Below are positions 11,101 through 23,783 of a stretch of 64,000 nt of DNA, one piece after another. Position numbers and translations under genes: made by a program. The DNA lies in contig NC_067294.1 of NCBI RefSeq assembly GCF_020740795.1, forward strand, positions 1,922,001-1,986,000. Direction: 5' to 3'. Each line of letters starts with the position of its first letter. Position 1 is the stretch's first letter. This DNA is from Apus apus. Taxonomy: Eukaryota > Chordata > Aves > Apodiformes > Apodidae. The notes beneath the pieces were generated by a model that was given only the letters and a program-made list of their open reading frames with translations, ran no database searches and was not told where the DNA came from.

Positions 11101-13000
11101 TGATGAACTCCTACATATATATACATTTTTATGTAATTGTTCTTCTGTTACTCCATTTAGAAACTTTCTTTGGTACTACCCAAGTCTGGAAAATGTTTTG
11201 ATTTTTTTTTTTCCTTTCCTCTTCTTCCCTGCCCTGGTTTGTCATAAAACTGTAGAGATCCCTGATGCAAGCTGGCCTTTCTTGTGGAAAGTCTTTCAGA
11301 ATGTTTGCTTCTGGGCTGGTACCCACGTAGGTGGCAGAGTGCTGCTCTAGGGTACCAGTCCCACTCTATCAAAACTTGACTTGGAGGTGACATGGATTGA
11401 CTGCGACTTGACACTGTGTATAAATCTGTCTGACTCTAGAGTTCAGCCTGTAAGTGCAGAATTTGTGAGGGTTCCCTCAGATGTTAATTTCAATAACAAA
11501 TTATCCCAACAAATCATCTCTGTGCCCACTGTCTTGTCAGACAGAGGAAACCTTTGCAGTAATTGGACACTTAATCACTTAAAAAACCCCAATAAATCAT
11601 ACATATATTTAAACTACAGGATTTCATGCACTCTTTAAATATTTTAATGTCTGCATTTATCTTCCAAGGTTATGCTGATGTCTGCATGGTGTTAGATGTG
11701 GGAGTATTTGTACAGGCAGATCCTCCAGTTGTTGCAGGTTGGGAATGTGGGATTTATGTACTTACATGCAGTGTTTTAGCTTTGTCTTGCACATCATCCT
11801 GCCTGTTCCTCGTGTCTCAGGTGGGGATAGTAAATTAGTAATTTGGGAATATTTTAATAGAAGGAAATAATTTTTCCAAAGCAGCGGGAGGGAAGGACGA
11901 GTGCTCATGCCACTGTGTGCATGCTCATTTATCAGATCCGTACAAAGGCTGTCATGTTAGTCTTTTGAGGAGTGGTTTAATGCCTACCACAGATAAGGTC
12001 TCCGAGGCTGATAGGGCAAAAAGGCAAATGATTATGCTCCTGCTTCTTTCTCTTCTTTTTTTCCACTCCCCCCTCCTATGAGCGTGCTCTCTTCCATCTT
12101 TAATAGATCCTTTTCCCAGCACAGCCTCCTCTTAGTTCTTCACGACTTTGTTCTAGACAATATTTCCTTTCTGTGTTTCAAAAAGCTTTGCCTTTATTTG
12201 ACTTCAAAGAGTTGGAGTTTATTTTTATACTCCAAGCTCTTGTATTTTCCTAACTTTGTCTTGTTTCAGTAATTCTTGATTAATGTTAATTCAGCTTTAT
12301 TTGGCAATACTAACTCCTCCTTGTCTTCCTGTTCCCTTTTTATTAACACAGTGAAAAGAAAAAAAAACCCTAATTTGCACAATTGTGTCGTAACAGGGTC
12401 TGCTATTTGGAGTGTGTATGTGATACTTCTTGCCTGTCTATATATATGAAAAAAATAGATCTAAATCATGCACAAACAGTACATTGATGGGCATTATTAA
12501 ATGGCTGTAATAAATAAAATAAATTATTGCTGACAGCATAACAAAGGCACTCTTGTACTGTAGCACAGCTGAGCCAAACAGAGGAGAACATCTGCTTCTT
12601 GTTTCCAGAAATAACTGGTATTTTGAAGTGGGTTTTTTCATCCTTTTAATAATTTTCTGTAAACTCAGTAGGTGAAGCAGGGGATTAGCCTTTGTTAAAA
12701 TCCATTGTTTCTGTAGTTCGCAGTGAGCTTTCAGCAGTGTTAATGTAACAATGGGGTTGGTTTTGGGTAGCCATTGAACATCATCAGAGCTGTAGAATCA
12801 CTGCAAAAATCTAGATGCTTGTCATTATCTCAAAGCTCAAAATAAATTTGTTCTAAATGAAGTTCCAAATGCTGTTTTGTATTTAATAAAAACTCCTTAC
12901 TGTTAGTTTGTGGGCCTCCAAAACAGGGAAAGAGGAGTGATGGAAACCTGACTCTTGCCATCATCTTCTACTACCTGATGTCTCTTAAGCCTTCATTCCC

Positions 13001-13023
13001 TTTTTTTTTTTTTTTTTTTTTTT
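13001..13023. repeat. T23 homopolymer
   Basis: This is an uninterrupted run of 23 T in intron 1. No reverse-strand retrotransposon body was recognised next to it, so it is listed as a simple repeat. Confidence 0.95.
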
Positions 13024-16000
13024 AATTGGTGATATATTCTTTTATAGCTGATGCTTTCTAAGCCTTTGCCATGTGAGTAACAGTTCTGGATCTCAAACTG
13101 AAGATGACCAGCAGCTGTCCGGTGTAAAGCACTGGAGGCTGTTCTGTAGCTCTGTACTTTGGTGTCTTTGCCAGAGGGCCTCCCCGGACTGGGAACCGAA
13201 GATGAACCAACCAGTGCTACATAACTTTTATCACTTACTTTGCAAAGGTTTGGTTCTGTCTTTGCCTGTGACTGTGCTTGGAAGTTGGACCTTTAAAGCC
13301 AATGGGTTGGTTATCACTGGCTGATAACCAGGGACTGTGAATGTCTACTGACATGCCTGCAGTTTACTAGTAATAAATTCCTGGCTGGGTCGTTGTGTAC
13401 CTTATGCAGATTGCCTTTCTGTACTCATGGGACAACAATTACTGTGTACACTTACAAGGACACAAAGCCTTTTAATATAATTATTGATACTTTTTAAGCA
13501 GTTACGTGAAGATGACAGACACAGGTTTATGTGGTTTTTTGTTCTGTATGACTGAAAAATCAAATGCAGAAAAAAATCGGTTGTTTTATTAGCAAACATG
13601 TTGAGTAGCTGCAGCTTTAGAGAAGGATTTGAGAGTGCGTGTGCTCCAGCCCTGAGTGCTGCCTTGGTGACACCATATTCCATCAGCATCTTTCTGAGAC
13701 TAGAGAAGACCTAGAATTGTGAGCTTTTCCTAAAGGTTGATTAGTCTCTTTAAGGGTGTTTGTAAAGCTTTTTTTCCTTTTTGTAGCTGTCTAGTAAAAT
13801 GAAGTTCAGAACAGTAGCACTTGGGGAGTGACACGTTGGATGTTGTATTGGTGGCTGACAGCTCTTAAGGTTGTTCTAGTCTTACTCACAAGCAGAATAT
13901 AGTTTGTTTCTTAATGAAGAAGGTCCCTGAAATTTTTGATTACTTTAATGAAACAACAATAAACCTTCTGTTGTCCTGTGATTCCATGCCACGTAGCTTT
14001 CAGGTGGAGGTAAAACAAACCCACTTTTTTCCCCCCTAGTTGTTCATTAAGTTAATGTATTGAAGCTCATGATAAACAGTGTTGACAGTCACGGAGGACT
14101 GTCCAACAAGGCTTGGAGCTTTGGGAGAGCAGCATCTCTTCAGCCTCCAACTTGATGAGTTAGGAAGTTTTTAGTGCTTGCATTTTCCTCTGTTTTGCCT
14201 TAGAAGAGGACTTTGGGTGGGTAGTTACTCCATTTCTTAATGCAGTTTAGTTCTGTGAGTCCTCATCTCAAATAGACCTGTGGTTTTCCTGTAATGAAAA
14301 AAGCCACGCGTGCAAACTCTTATTCTACCTCAGTAAAATGCTTCTTGATAATTCATTTTCCTAAACTTTGTATTTGCATCTTGTTTTCTGAGATGATCAA
14401 GAACAATGTTCTGTGTTATATGTGTCTCAATCCTTTATTAACCAAAATATTCATGTAGAGACCAATTGATGCATGTTTGCTGGCAGTTGGTCAGTCTTGC
14501 GAACCATCCCTAGGAAACCAGTGCAGGTAAAACGTAGTGTCCCCCTCCTCGAGACTGGGCAGGCTCAAATCTCTCTTTTGTGTAATTAGAATAATCTCCT
14601 TTTGCATTATTAATCCGTGGCTGGCTGTAGGACTGACTTGGAATTCACGAAGTCTTGAAATCAGTGGAATTAGTCCATTTTACTCCAAGTGTTCTGATTG
14701 CCACGTGGACGCGGCTCCACGCCTCTCCTGTGCAGTTGAGTTGCTGCTTTCTTGGCCAGAAGTACTCGACAACCTGGCATATGTTTCACTACTCAAGTAG
14801 TTCAGATTATCAGTAGTTGGAACCTTAAGTACAACACACTTTCTGAAGCTAAAATCAGTCCTAAACGACTTGCACTTAAGAAATAGAATCCATCTGTTGT
14901 TTCAAATGAACCAAAATACAAAGTTGGAGCATTTACCAGTTTTTAACCAGATAGTAATATATGTAAATATTCAGCTATAAGAGCTTCAGTGTCTGTCTTG
15001 AGAGGGTTTTTTTTTTGTGTGTTTGACCATTTTTTTCAGTTTGTTTTTGTTGTGTAGCAAGCAAGACTGAATGTGTTGTATTATTCTTTGATTGTTTATG
15101 TCTCAGAGACACAAATAATGTTATGTTGAGCCTTGGACAAGGCACTAGGTTCACAGAGGAGGGCTTCTGGTTCGGCTGTTCTGCAGCTGTTTGTCTGGAA
15201 TACCTGCAAGGAAACTTTGCTAGTGGTTTGGAGAAATAAATATTTTTTCCCAGCTTTCTTAACAGTTAAGGCTTGTTGACTTCAGCCAAATACAGATTCA
15301 TGGTTCTAACCAAATAAATCTGGTTTCAGGGCACTTTTTTAGCTTTGAGTAAATAAACTGGCTTTACTGAAGTGTCATGGCCAAATAGGTTTTTTTCTTA
15401 AATTTAGAATCTCTTTAATGAAGTTTCTTTATTAAAAAATATTAATATTAAATAAGTAGAGAAAGGTGCCCTGAAGTAGGCGTATGAATTCTCCTGATTA
15501 ATTTTTTTGCAAGAGTATACTGACCATTTGTTGTTCACCACTTAAGGCAGTGTTAATAACCTGGGAACGTGCTTACAGTTCTTCCATCTAATCCTGTGAC
15601 TTTATGGTTGATCTCCCTGACGGCTGAGGTCCAGTCAAGGCTTCTTCATTGAACAGATACCTGGTGCTTATGCCATTATGAGGTGAAGTAATCAGCATTA
15701 CTCCTGGAAGTGCCCCAGTGACTGGCTTGGTGTGATACATTAAAACTGGTAGTGGTCACAGTGGTTTCTAAAGTATCTCCTTAAAATATGGGTCTGTGCA
15801 GGGTTGCAGGGACTGTTTTGCTGCTGCTTTCCCTGGTGGGGACAGAGTTGGGTTTTTGCAGTGGCTGCTTGGACCTGCTGCTCTGAACTAAATATTTCTG
15901 TCCCTGTTGGTGTGAATCTGAGCAGACTTTAACCTCTACCTGACACTGGAAGATCTTACCTCTTTAGCCATGTAAGAGCAGGTCTCTACAGATGTTGCCT

Positions 16001-19000
16001 CTGTGACAAGTGATGCTCTTGGGTTATGTGTACAGAGTTGGAAGGGTTATTGTAATCTGACTGCCCTGGCTCTTGCCTCCTGCCCGTTTTGCTCTGCTCA
16101 GTCACCAGCCAGAACCAGCTGAGTTTGATGCTTCATTTTCAATTCCCAACTGCTGCTTTTGGGTCATGACTAATGCAAATTCCTTCATGGAGTGTAAAGT
16201 CTGCTATACAGAACATGGGTGTACTAAAAAGAAAATCAAATGAGAGCACACTAATAACTCTGTGGACAATGGCTCATGTGTTTTTGCATTGTTTGCAGAA
16301 CGTTCAGGGTTTATGTTTAGTGCGTCACTGAGTTACACATGAAAAGGTGAAAAGCCATTCCACTGTCCTTGTTTGTCTGCTGGATGTGATTTCCAATTCT
16401 GATTCATTAAAATGAAGCGGTGAGTAGGAATGTGGTTCTGTTATGGGATGCAAGTGAATGGGCATCTTCAAGCATTGTCTTGGCCTTTTGAAACATGTAG
16501 TGCTCCTATCTCACAGTGCTAGTCCAGCTCACCTGCAGAAGTGAGTGTGCACTTGGGTGGAGCCGAGACAAGGCTGAGCCACGGGGAGCTTGAGGAATGG
16601 TCTTACTGAGACTGCTGAGCACAGTTGTGGGTTGCCTGGTCTGGTGGCTTCGAGTACTTCTTGTGCCTAAAACTCAGTGGAATTGTTGAATCTGAACATC
16701 CTAATCAAGTTTAGTGAACGTACTGTGTGTAGTTACACAAAAGTGTCAGAGGTTATTGCCTAATCGTACTTGCTCCTGCTTGTTGGGCGTTGTTTGAAGG
16801 AAGTGGGGCCACAACAAAAGAGGTAACAAAACATTTTGGCTTTGTAATTTGCATGTCAGTGTCTTACTTTCTGTGACTGCTCTGTGTCTGGGTATGTATG
16901 ACTGTCTCCTGCCTGCCTTGTTTATGTACATGATTTTTAGGTATCTTTTCTGGAAGATATACGTATAAAGTGAGGATATGGAGGGGAATTATATTCCAAG
17001 ACACTCTTATATGTATGAGTCTTCTATGGGAAGAAGAAGGTGGTTGTGGTCTTCCTGTGTGGCTAGTTCTGCCATGGAGCTGGCTGCACAAGAAGATGCT
17101 GGTGGGACAACTGCTCCCAGACCTGGGGAGAGACCTTCCCCTAGTTAGGGATGGCCGGTGGTGAGATCTTCACTGGGAGCTATTTGGATCTCCTTTCTGT
17201 TCTTTTTAGGTTTTTTTGTTCCAAGAAGCTGGCTTTAGAAGATGCACTCGGTGGCTCTAGGGCTTTCTGGCCTGATGATGTAGTTGTCAACGAGGCTTTT
17301 GTATCTGGGAGGTTATTGTAAAACAGAAACTTGCTGTTTTCATAGCTTGATTGTCAGTGTGCTAGAAGCTTACACAGGTAGTATTCATGGATCTTTTTCA
17401 AGTGGTTGATGAAATTGACTGTAGCTAAAGAACAGAAATCACAGCAGCTTGCTTTGTGATAATCTTCACAGTAAATGTGAGATTTAGGGCTCAACAGATG
17501 TGATTTTGCAGACTAGGTCATAACATTTTTATTGATAAAATATTCTGAGGCCCAGTTCTCTAAACTGGCATGATAGGCTGATGGTAGATTTAGCTTGTAG
17601 GAAGTTGAAAAATGACTCCTACTTTTTGAACACTGCTGTCATGGGAGACTCTTAATGCTGTAGAACAACTGTGGGGACCTGGCATGCTGGTGAGGGTGAT
17701 GCAGTAGTCACCAGCAAGCAGAGAGTGGTTGTAGTGTCTCCTTCTTTGTGCTCCAGACTAAGGTCAAGCTGGTGACCAGGCAGTCTAATACCTGTAACTT
17801 TCCAGCATCAAGCTATGTTTGGTTCTTTTCAGAAGAGAATAAGTCTTTTGCTTTATATGAGCCTTAAACCACATTGAAGGAAATGAAGTTGGAGTGAAGC
17901 AGAATGCCTGTTTCCCAGGGATCTTCCAGGCAGTGTGTGAAGTGGTGTTGCTCTGATTACTTTTCCTATCCTTGCTTCCAATTACTGTTCCTGAAAAACT
18001 GGTTTTTTGTTTTAATGGCAGATGGGACAGCTCAGAATGAAACCAGAAATTAGGATGGAGTGATGGGGAATTGTATATTGGAAGTTATTTCCTGCAGTAG
18101 ATACCTTTCCCATGCAGTGGGGTCATGCACTTATCTTCATTTGCTATGTGATGATTTAACTAGAAATTTTCACTGATTAATTAAAATTTAAATACGTAAT
18201 GAAGAAATTTTCAAAAAAACTATTTTCTATTGGATTATCTGAATTTAAACAGTGATTTTTAGGGACTTAAGTATTATGGGTGTGTTTTACAAACCTGTTA
18301 ATCCGAGCTAAAATGCAAGCCCAGTGCCTTGTTACTGACCTTGCAATAAGAACTCCTTAGAGATATTAGAATAGTGAAGAGGGGCAAGAAAAGGGTGTGG
18401 AAGGAGGTGGGAGAGAACTCAGTACACTTGGTGGTCAGAAAAGTTGCCAAATGGAAGAAAAATACATTTCTTTGTCTCCAAAACATCAAGGGGTGGAGGG
18501 CAAGCAGTCAAGACACGTAGGTGTTAAATTCCTTATAGAAACAGTATTAAAGCCTCAAAATACCATACTGAATAAAAGTAACAATAAAAATTCAATAACT
18601 AAAAAAACATCTTGAAGTAGTGTTCCAGAACTTACTTTGTGTAAAATTTACAGAGGAGTTTTCCTGTAATGTTTATTTTAACAAAATCTATTCTTGTATC
18701 ACTTAGCGTAAAGAGAAGGGGGTATCAATTTATAGCACAAACAAGAAAGTAATAAGCCATTTTAACAAACTTGGATGTGTTCTATTGGAGGAGAAATGGG
18801 GATGAAAGTGCCCAGGTGTGCCCAGGCACTGTTTCTGAGAAGGAAGGAAGCCAAATACCCCAAGCACCCCTCACGAACAGCTGTGGAGCTGGGGTGTCGT
18901 GCTGCTGGTGTTTGCCCCCCAACAGGACACTGTGCAAGACCTTTGTATGGACTGTGCTTATACTCCCCTTGCAAGAGTGTCAAGAGCTGGCAGATACTCA

Positions 19001-20303
19001 GGTGGAAATGAGTCTCTTGGCATTAGAAAGTGGCTTGTGTTGGTCTAGTCAATGGCAAAGAAGCTGCACACTTCCGAGGACCGTGCGTTCTGGATCAACC
19101 TCCAGGTGACAGGGCTTCTCCTTCCTCCCCCAGGCATGTGGAGAAATTAATTTTCATTGAGAAGTGTATTGGAGAACATATCTGTAAAGCATGTCCTGAG
19201 CTCTCATGTCCTCTCCTGTAAGAGGCCTGCAGTTGCTATAAAATAGCTTTACTCTTTCTAGTGTTGCCAGACTCTTTCTTGAACAAGGAGGTCTTCATGT
19301 TCTAGTGACCTCAGGCTTAAAATATAGAGGCTTTTCCTTTGTTTGATGAAACTGTGATACACCCTTCTTCCTCTTTTGATGTTTTCAATACTGTATTTTG
19401 GAAATACCCTTAGCTCAGGGAAGCACAAATTATTTAGCCTTCTGCATTTAGTTTCTCTAGGCTCCTTAACTCTGCTAATTACTGGTTATCTTTTAGCATG
19501 TTAAGAGAGTTTAGCAAATTCCTACTGGATAGAACAAAAATAACTGCCTTAAGGGCTTCTCTCTTTGTAATCTTTTGGTGCCTGATTAAAGCATTGATAT
19601 TTAAGCAGTCTGTTGTCCAAAGAATGATTAATAATAAGCCTCAAATGTTGGTCTGTTTGGTCTGGAGGGAAGTAATTCTCGTGGTGCTGTGTTGTGTTCC
19701 AGGCACATGGAGTTTGGCCTTTTTGCCAAATATTAATTCCTACTAAGATACAGTTGCAGAGCTGTTGTAATGTTTTGAACCTTGTAAATTTGCATTTGAA
19801 AGAGCTGGAGAGTGAGGTCTGTATTGTGCATTTAGCCTTCAGAGGTGATGGATCATTTCTGTTGAACATTGGTTCTGGGAGGGCTTTTAAACTCTTGTCA
19901 CAAAGGATTGTACTTGCCAGTGGCCACTAGATATTGTGGGTTATCTAAGGAGGATGTTCCACTTAGCTCTGATTTACTTTACCCTACGTTCTCAGGGTTC
20001 TGTGTAACATTATCCAGCTGATAGTAGACTGTTGATATGACTAAGTAGAAGTGATCTTTCCAACTACTGCAGAATGAGTTTCTGTTCCTGTTTCTCATTT
20101 GAAGTAGGAAGGAAACTGGCAGTCCTATGTCAGACTGCTGACCTTCTGTCAATACATTGGTTGCTTCCATGAGTTTTTGATGGTGAGCCTTCCTTCAGTA
20201 AACACTTCCATAGGTGCCATTATATGTGACTTACAAAATGCTTTGTGGAGTCTTCAAAACATGCTGGTTCTTCCCAGCTGATGGGCAGTCTTCGTACAGA
20301 AAT

Positions 20304-20315
20304 GGGGGGGGGGGG
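20304..20315. repeat. G12 homopolymer
   Basis: This is a run of 12 G inside intron 1. Such runs are error-prone in sequencing and may vary in length. Confidence 0.95.
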
Positions 20316-23117
20316 CATAATCCAGCTGGTGTGATCATTAGGGAAAGATCTCTTACCTTGCTGTCTCTGCCAGCCCTCCACGTCAGCCTGGGGCCTGTGC
20401 TGTGGGGTTGCACTTTTGGGTGGAGTTCAGGGCTTGAGAGAGGAACTTTGTTTTGTTTTCCTCCCTGTACACATTAGCTAGAAGAAGGGGATTATGGAGT
20501 ATAGCAACAGTAGGTAACAGATGCTGCATAACCAGTCAGAGTTGATCACAACCATATTTTCAAGAAAAACCAAAAATTGCCCTTGTACTGAGGTCTCAAA
20601 CCCAGCAAATCTGGCAGTTTGGAGACCAGGGTTCAGTGTTTAGTGTTGTGAACAGTAATGTGCTGCCTTTTTTTTTTTCCCCTCAAGCTCTAGTCAAACC
20701 TTCTGAAATGTATTTTTATTTGAAATAACTAGATCACACTCAGAGTTAGTGTTTATGTAATAAGATGAGAAGCTTTAGATAAGGAGTCTTCCCCTCCTCC
20801 TGACACTTGTATGCAGTGCACCTGCTAAGTACTGCAGTGGACTAGCTGCTTGAGTGAGAGACTAATTCACTCCAATTGCACTGCTTTTCAAGAAAACACA
20901 CAGCAGAGTTGTCTTAATTTTCAGTAGTATTGTGCAAAATGTCTGAACAGCAGTACTGGATCCTTCTGTTTCTCCTGAGGGGGTGGGCGGGCATCTAGAA
21001 CGTGTTCTGTGTCTGCAGTCACAGGCATGACTGTCTGGAGATCGAGTTGGTGTAATCTTTGATGGTGCCATCTTGCTGATGACTTTGCCTTTCGTCACCC
21101 TGAACCAATCTGCTCCTTTAATGTGAGCTGATGAGGCAAAAGTCTGAGCAAGTTAATCAATTGCATTGCTGCTTGTAAACCGAACTCATACTCAGATAAA
21201 GTCTAGTATTGTGTTGTTGGTTTTTTTTGTTTTTTTTTAATCTGCAGTGAATAATGCTGGTCTTGCTCTCTGAAAGCACAAGTCTTTTTTCAGGTGAAAT
21301 GCTGCTCTGTTTAAAAGCAGGTTTATTATATTCCCATAGAGGCTGTGATTGACTAACACTGGAAGAGTGAGGTGTTGGAGGAATCTCTGGCATGGTGTAT
21401 TACAAATTAGTGTTGATCGTGGTTTCATGGGAATGAGACAGTTGTGATTGGCTTGTTCTGGGTTTGTATTCAGAGGTAACTGTAGCCTCTGAAGTTTTTG
21501 GTCTCTCCTAGGGTGGAGTGACTGGTTGGAGTAGAAGAGGTTTCCATATCATCTCATGCACTACAACCCAGCTGAAGTAGCCCGTGTCTCACGTGTAATC
21601 AATTAATACTGGTTTGATTCAGTACAGAGAAGAAGGCAGTTGCTCTGCATCTTGCCTGTAATTCTGTGAATATTAGTAATGAAGTTTGTTGCACTGTGGG
21701 AAGCTGGGTGCCTGGTGGGTAGGCTGGAGGATTTGGAGCTTGAAATTCATGAGTAACAATATTGTCTCGTGGTTGATTCGGTTCATCTGTTGTTTCTCCT
21801 AATGTTGAAGCTGTTAATTTTCTTAATTAGAATTGTTCCCTTTGAACATTCTGCATCAATGTTTAATTGTAATTATTAGTGAAGTGCAGAGGTATTTGTA
21901 CCTCTGTTATTTATGTTGATTTGATTTCAAACTTGAAGCCTGTTAACCTAGGCACATGAATGTGTGTACATAGAATGTAACTCCACAGTGTGGATCCTTA
22001 AACTTCTTTGTGATTTATGGCATGGGTATTGTTGAGAAGTTGAAAAGTAGATCTTAAAGCAGCAGCAGAGTTTTGCTGTGATGGTTTGCATGCAAATTTA
22101 GCAGTAGGGTGAATCTGACTTATGTTTTTGCTGTAAGTCAAGATGCTGAGAGCTCCTGATTCCACTTCCCTGGTGAGGGATGTATGTTTGCCAGTTTGTG
22201 GATACGTCTGTTAGCCTTTCTCTGAATGTGAGGATATTGTAGTAGTTGTGGCAGTCATCAAATTTAATTGTGAGAATCTACATTGAGATAACTGATAACT
22301 TCTCTAAGGGATGTAGCCTACTGTAGGTTACAGTGACTCTCCAGGATTGCTCTGTTTGGTAGTGCTCAGGCACCCTAGTACCAGGATGCAGGAGGAATTA
22401 CCAGTAAACATATTACTGTTGTCCTCTGCAGGAATTCCTTGACAGTTGGTAATGGCATTCTTATAGGAATTAAATAGCTGGAGCTTGATTTTTCTTTTTT
22501 CCTCCAGTGGTTTTATTGAAAAAGGTTGTAGGAGAGCTTTACTTTTGTGTGATATTTTATTCTCCAATTATAATCTTCTCATTCTCCTTTTCTAATGTGC
22601 TGATGTGTTGCCATCAATGTTGAATGAAAACACAGAATATTTTAGTTGGAAGCAGTGTGGTGACTGTAATGTTCTGTTGATGCACCAAAAGTTTTGAGGC
22701 AGCTTGAGCTGCGTTCCTCTCCATTACCTAGATACCAAGTGGGTGACTCAAGTTGCAATATTGATAAGAGATCTCATTTTGTCTTCACTATTTATTTATT
22801 TATTAAGCAGGCCTTAATTTCCTGACAGATGTGATCTTTACTTGCTTGAGTTCACAGAAAAATATGAAGTACTTCAAAAGCATAAAGGTGCCCTTATAAA
22901 AAGAACAATATTCTCATCCATTTGTATAAAAATCTGACAATATGGTGGAAACAAACTCCAGTGAAGTGTTGTATTCTGTCTGTTAGTGTTTCTCTGCTTG
23001 AGGTACATGTTGAACAGGGGTTGTACTTACGGGACACTGATAATAACGTTTGCTGGCTGCAAAGGCACGTTGGGCAAAGCAGGGTAAAAATAAGCGCGGA
23101 AAATCCTTACAACAGAA

Positions 23118-23136
23118 TGTGTGTGTGTGTGTGTGT
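23118..23136. repeat. (TG)n microsatellite
   Basis: About nine TG units run without interruption in intron 1. It is a candidate polymorphic marker. Confidence 0.95.
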
Positions 23137-23756
23137 TAAACATGAAACAGCAGTTGCTTAGTGCTTTATATGGCAGGGGAAGCAGGCAGTCATGGTTTTA
23201 GAATAGCACATCTTCCTGCCTTTGCAGGTATCTGTTACTATTACCTGTCTACCTGTTCACCTGCCTGCCTATCTCATTGTTACGTTGGCTCATTCCTCCT
23301 GGCCATGTCCTTGGGACCAGTTTGTGTTGGGGTAGACAGCATTGCCGCCACCTCAGTGCCTTCCTGCAGCACCTATCCTGGATTTAGTCTTTTAGAATAG
23401 GAGTTGTGCTGCAGTAGAGTACTTTGAGTCTCCATGAGTAGCCTGTGAAGCTCTAATCCAAGAGAGGATAGAGACGGAGAACTAGAGCTTCCTCTGCAGT
23501 GAGAGGGAAGACCTGCCAGTAACAAGCTCAGGTGCTCAGCATGGCTGAGTTGCATACAGTCATGCTCCCAAGTTGTCATTACTGACTTGCATAGAATTGA
23601 CCTTTGGATTTTATCCTTCACCTCCTCTCTCCTTGTCCCCAGGTTTCTGTACCACATTTCGTATTTAGTAAGAATCTACCTTCCCCCCCCGCCACCGTTT
23701 CAGTGTTCTGACCTCTCCTACCATGATACCTTGTTTTTCTTAAAAGGAAAATTCAG

Positions 23757-23783
23757 ATATTTATTTATTTATTTATTTATTTT
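23757..23783. repeat. (TTTA)n microsatellite
   Basis: About six uninterrupted tetranucleotide units lie in intron 1. A shorter (ATTT) tract occurs near 22790-22804. Confidence 0.93.
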
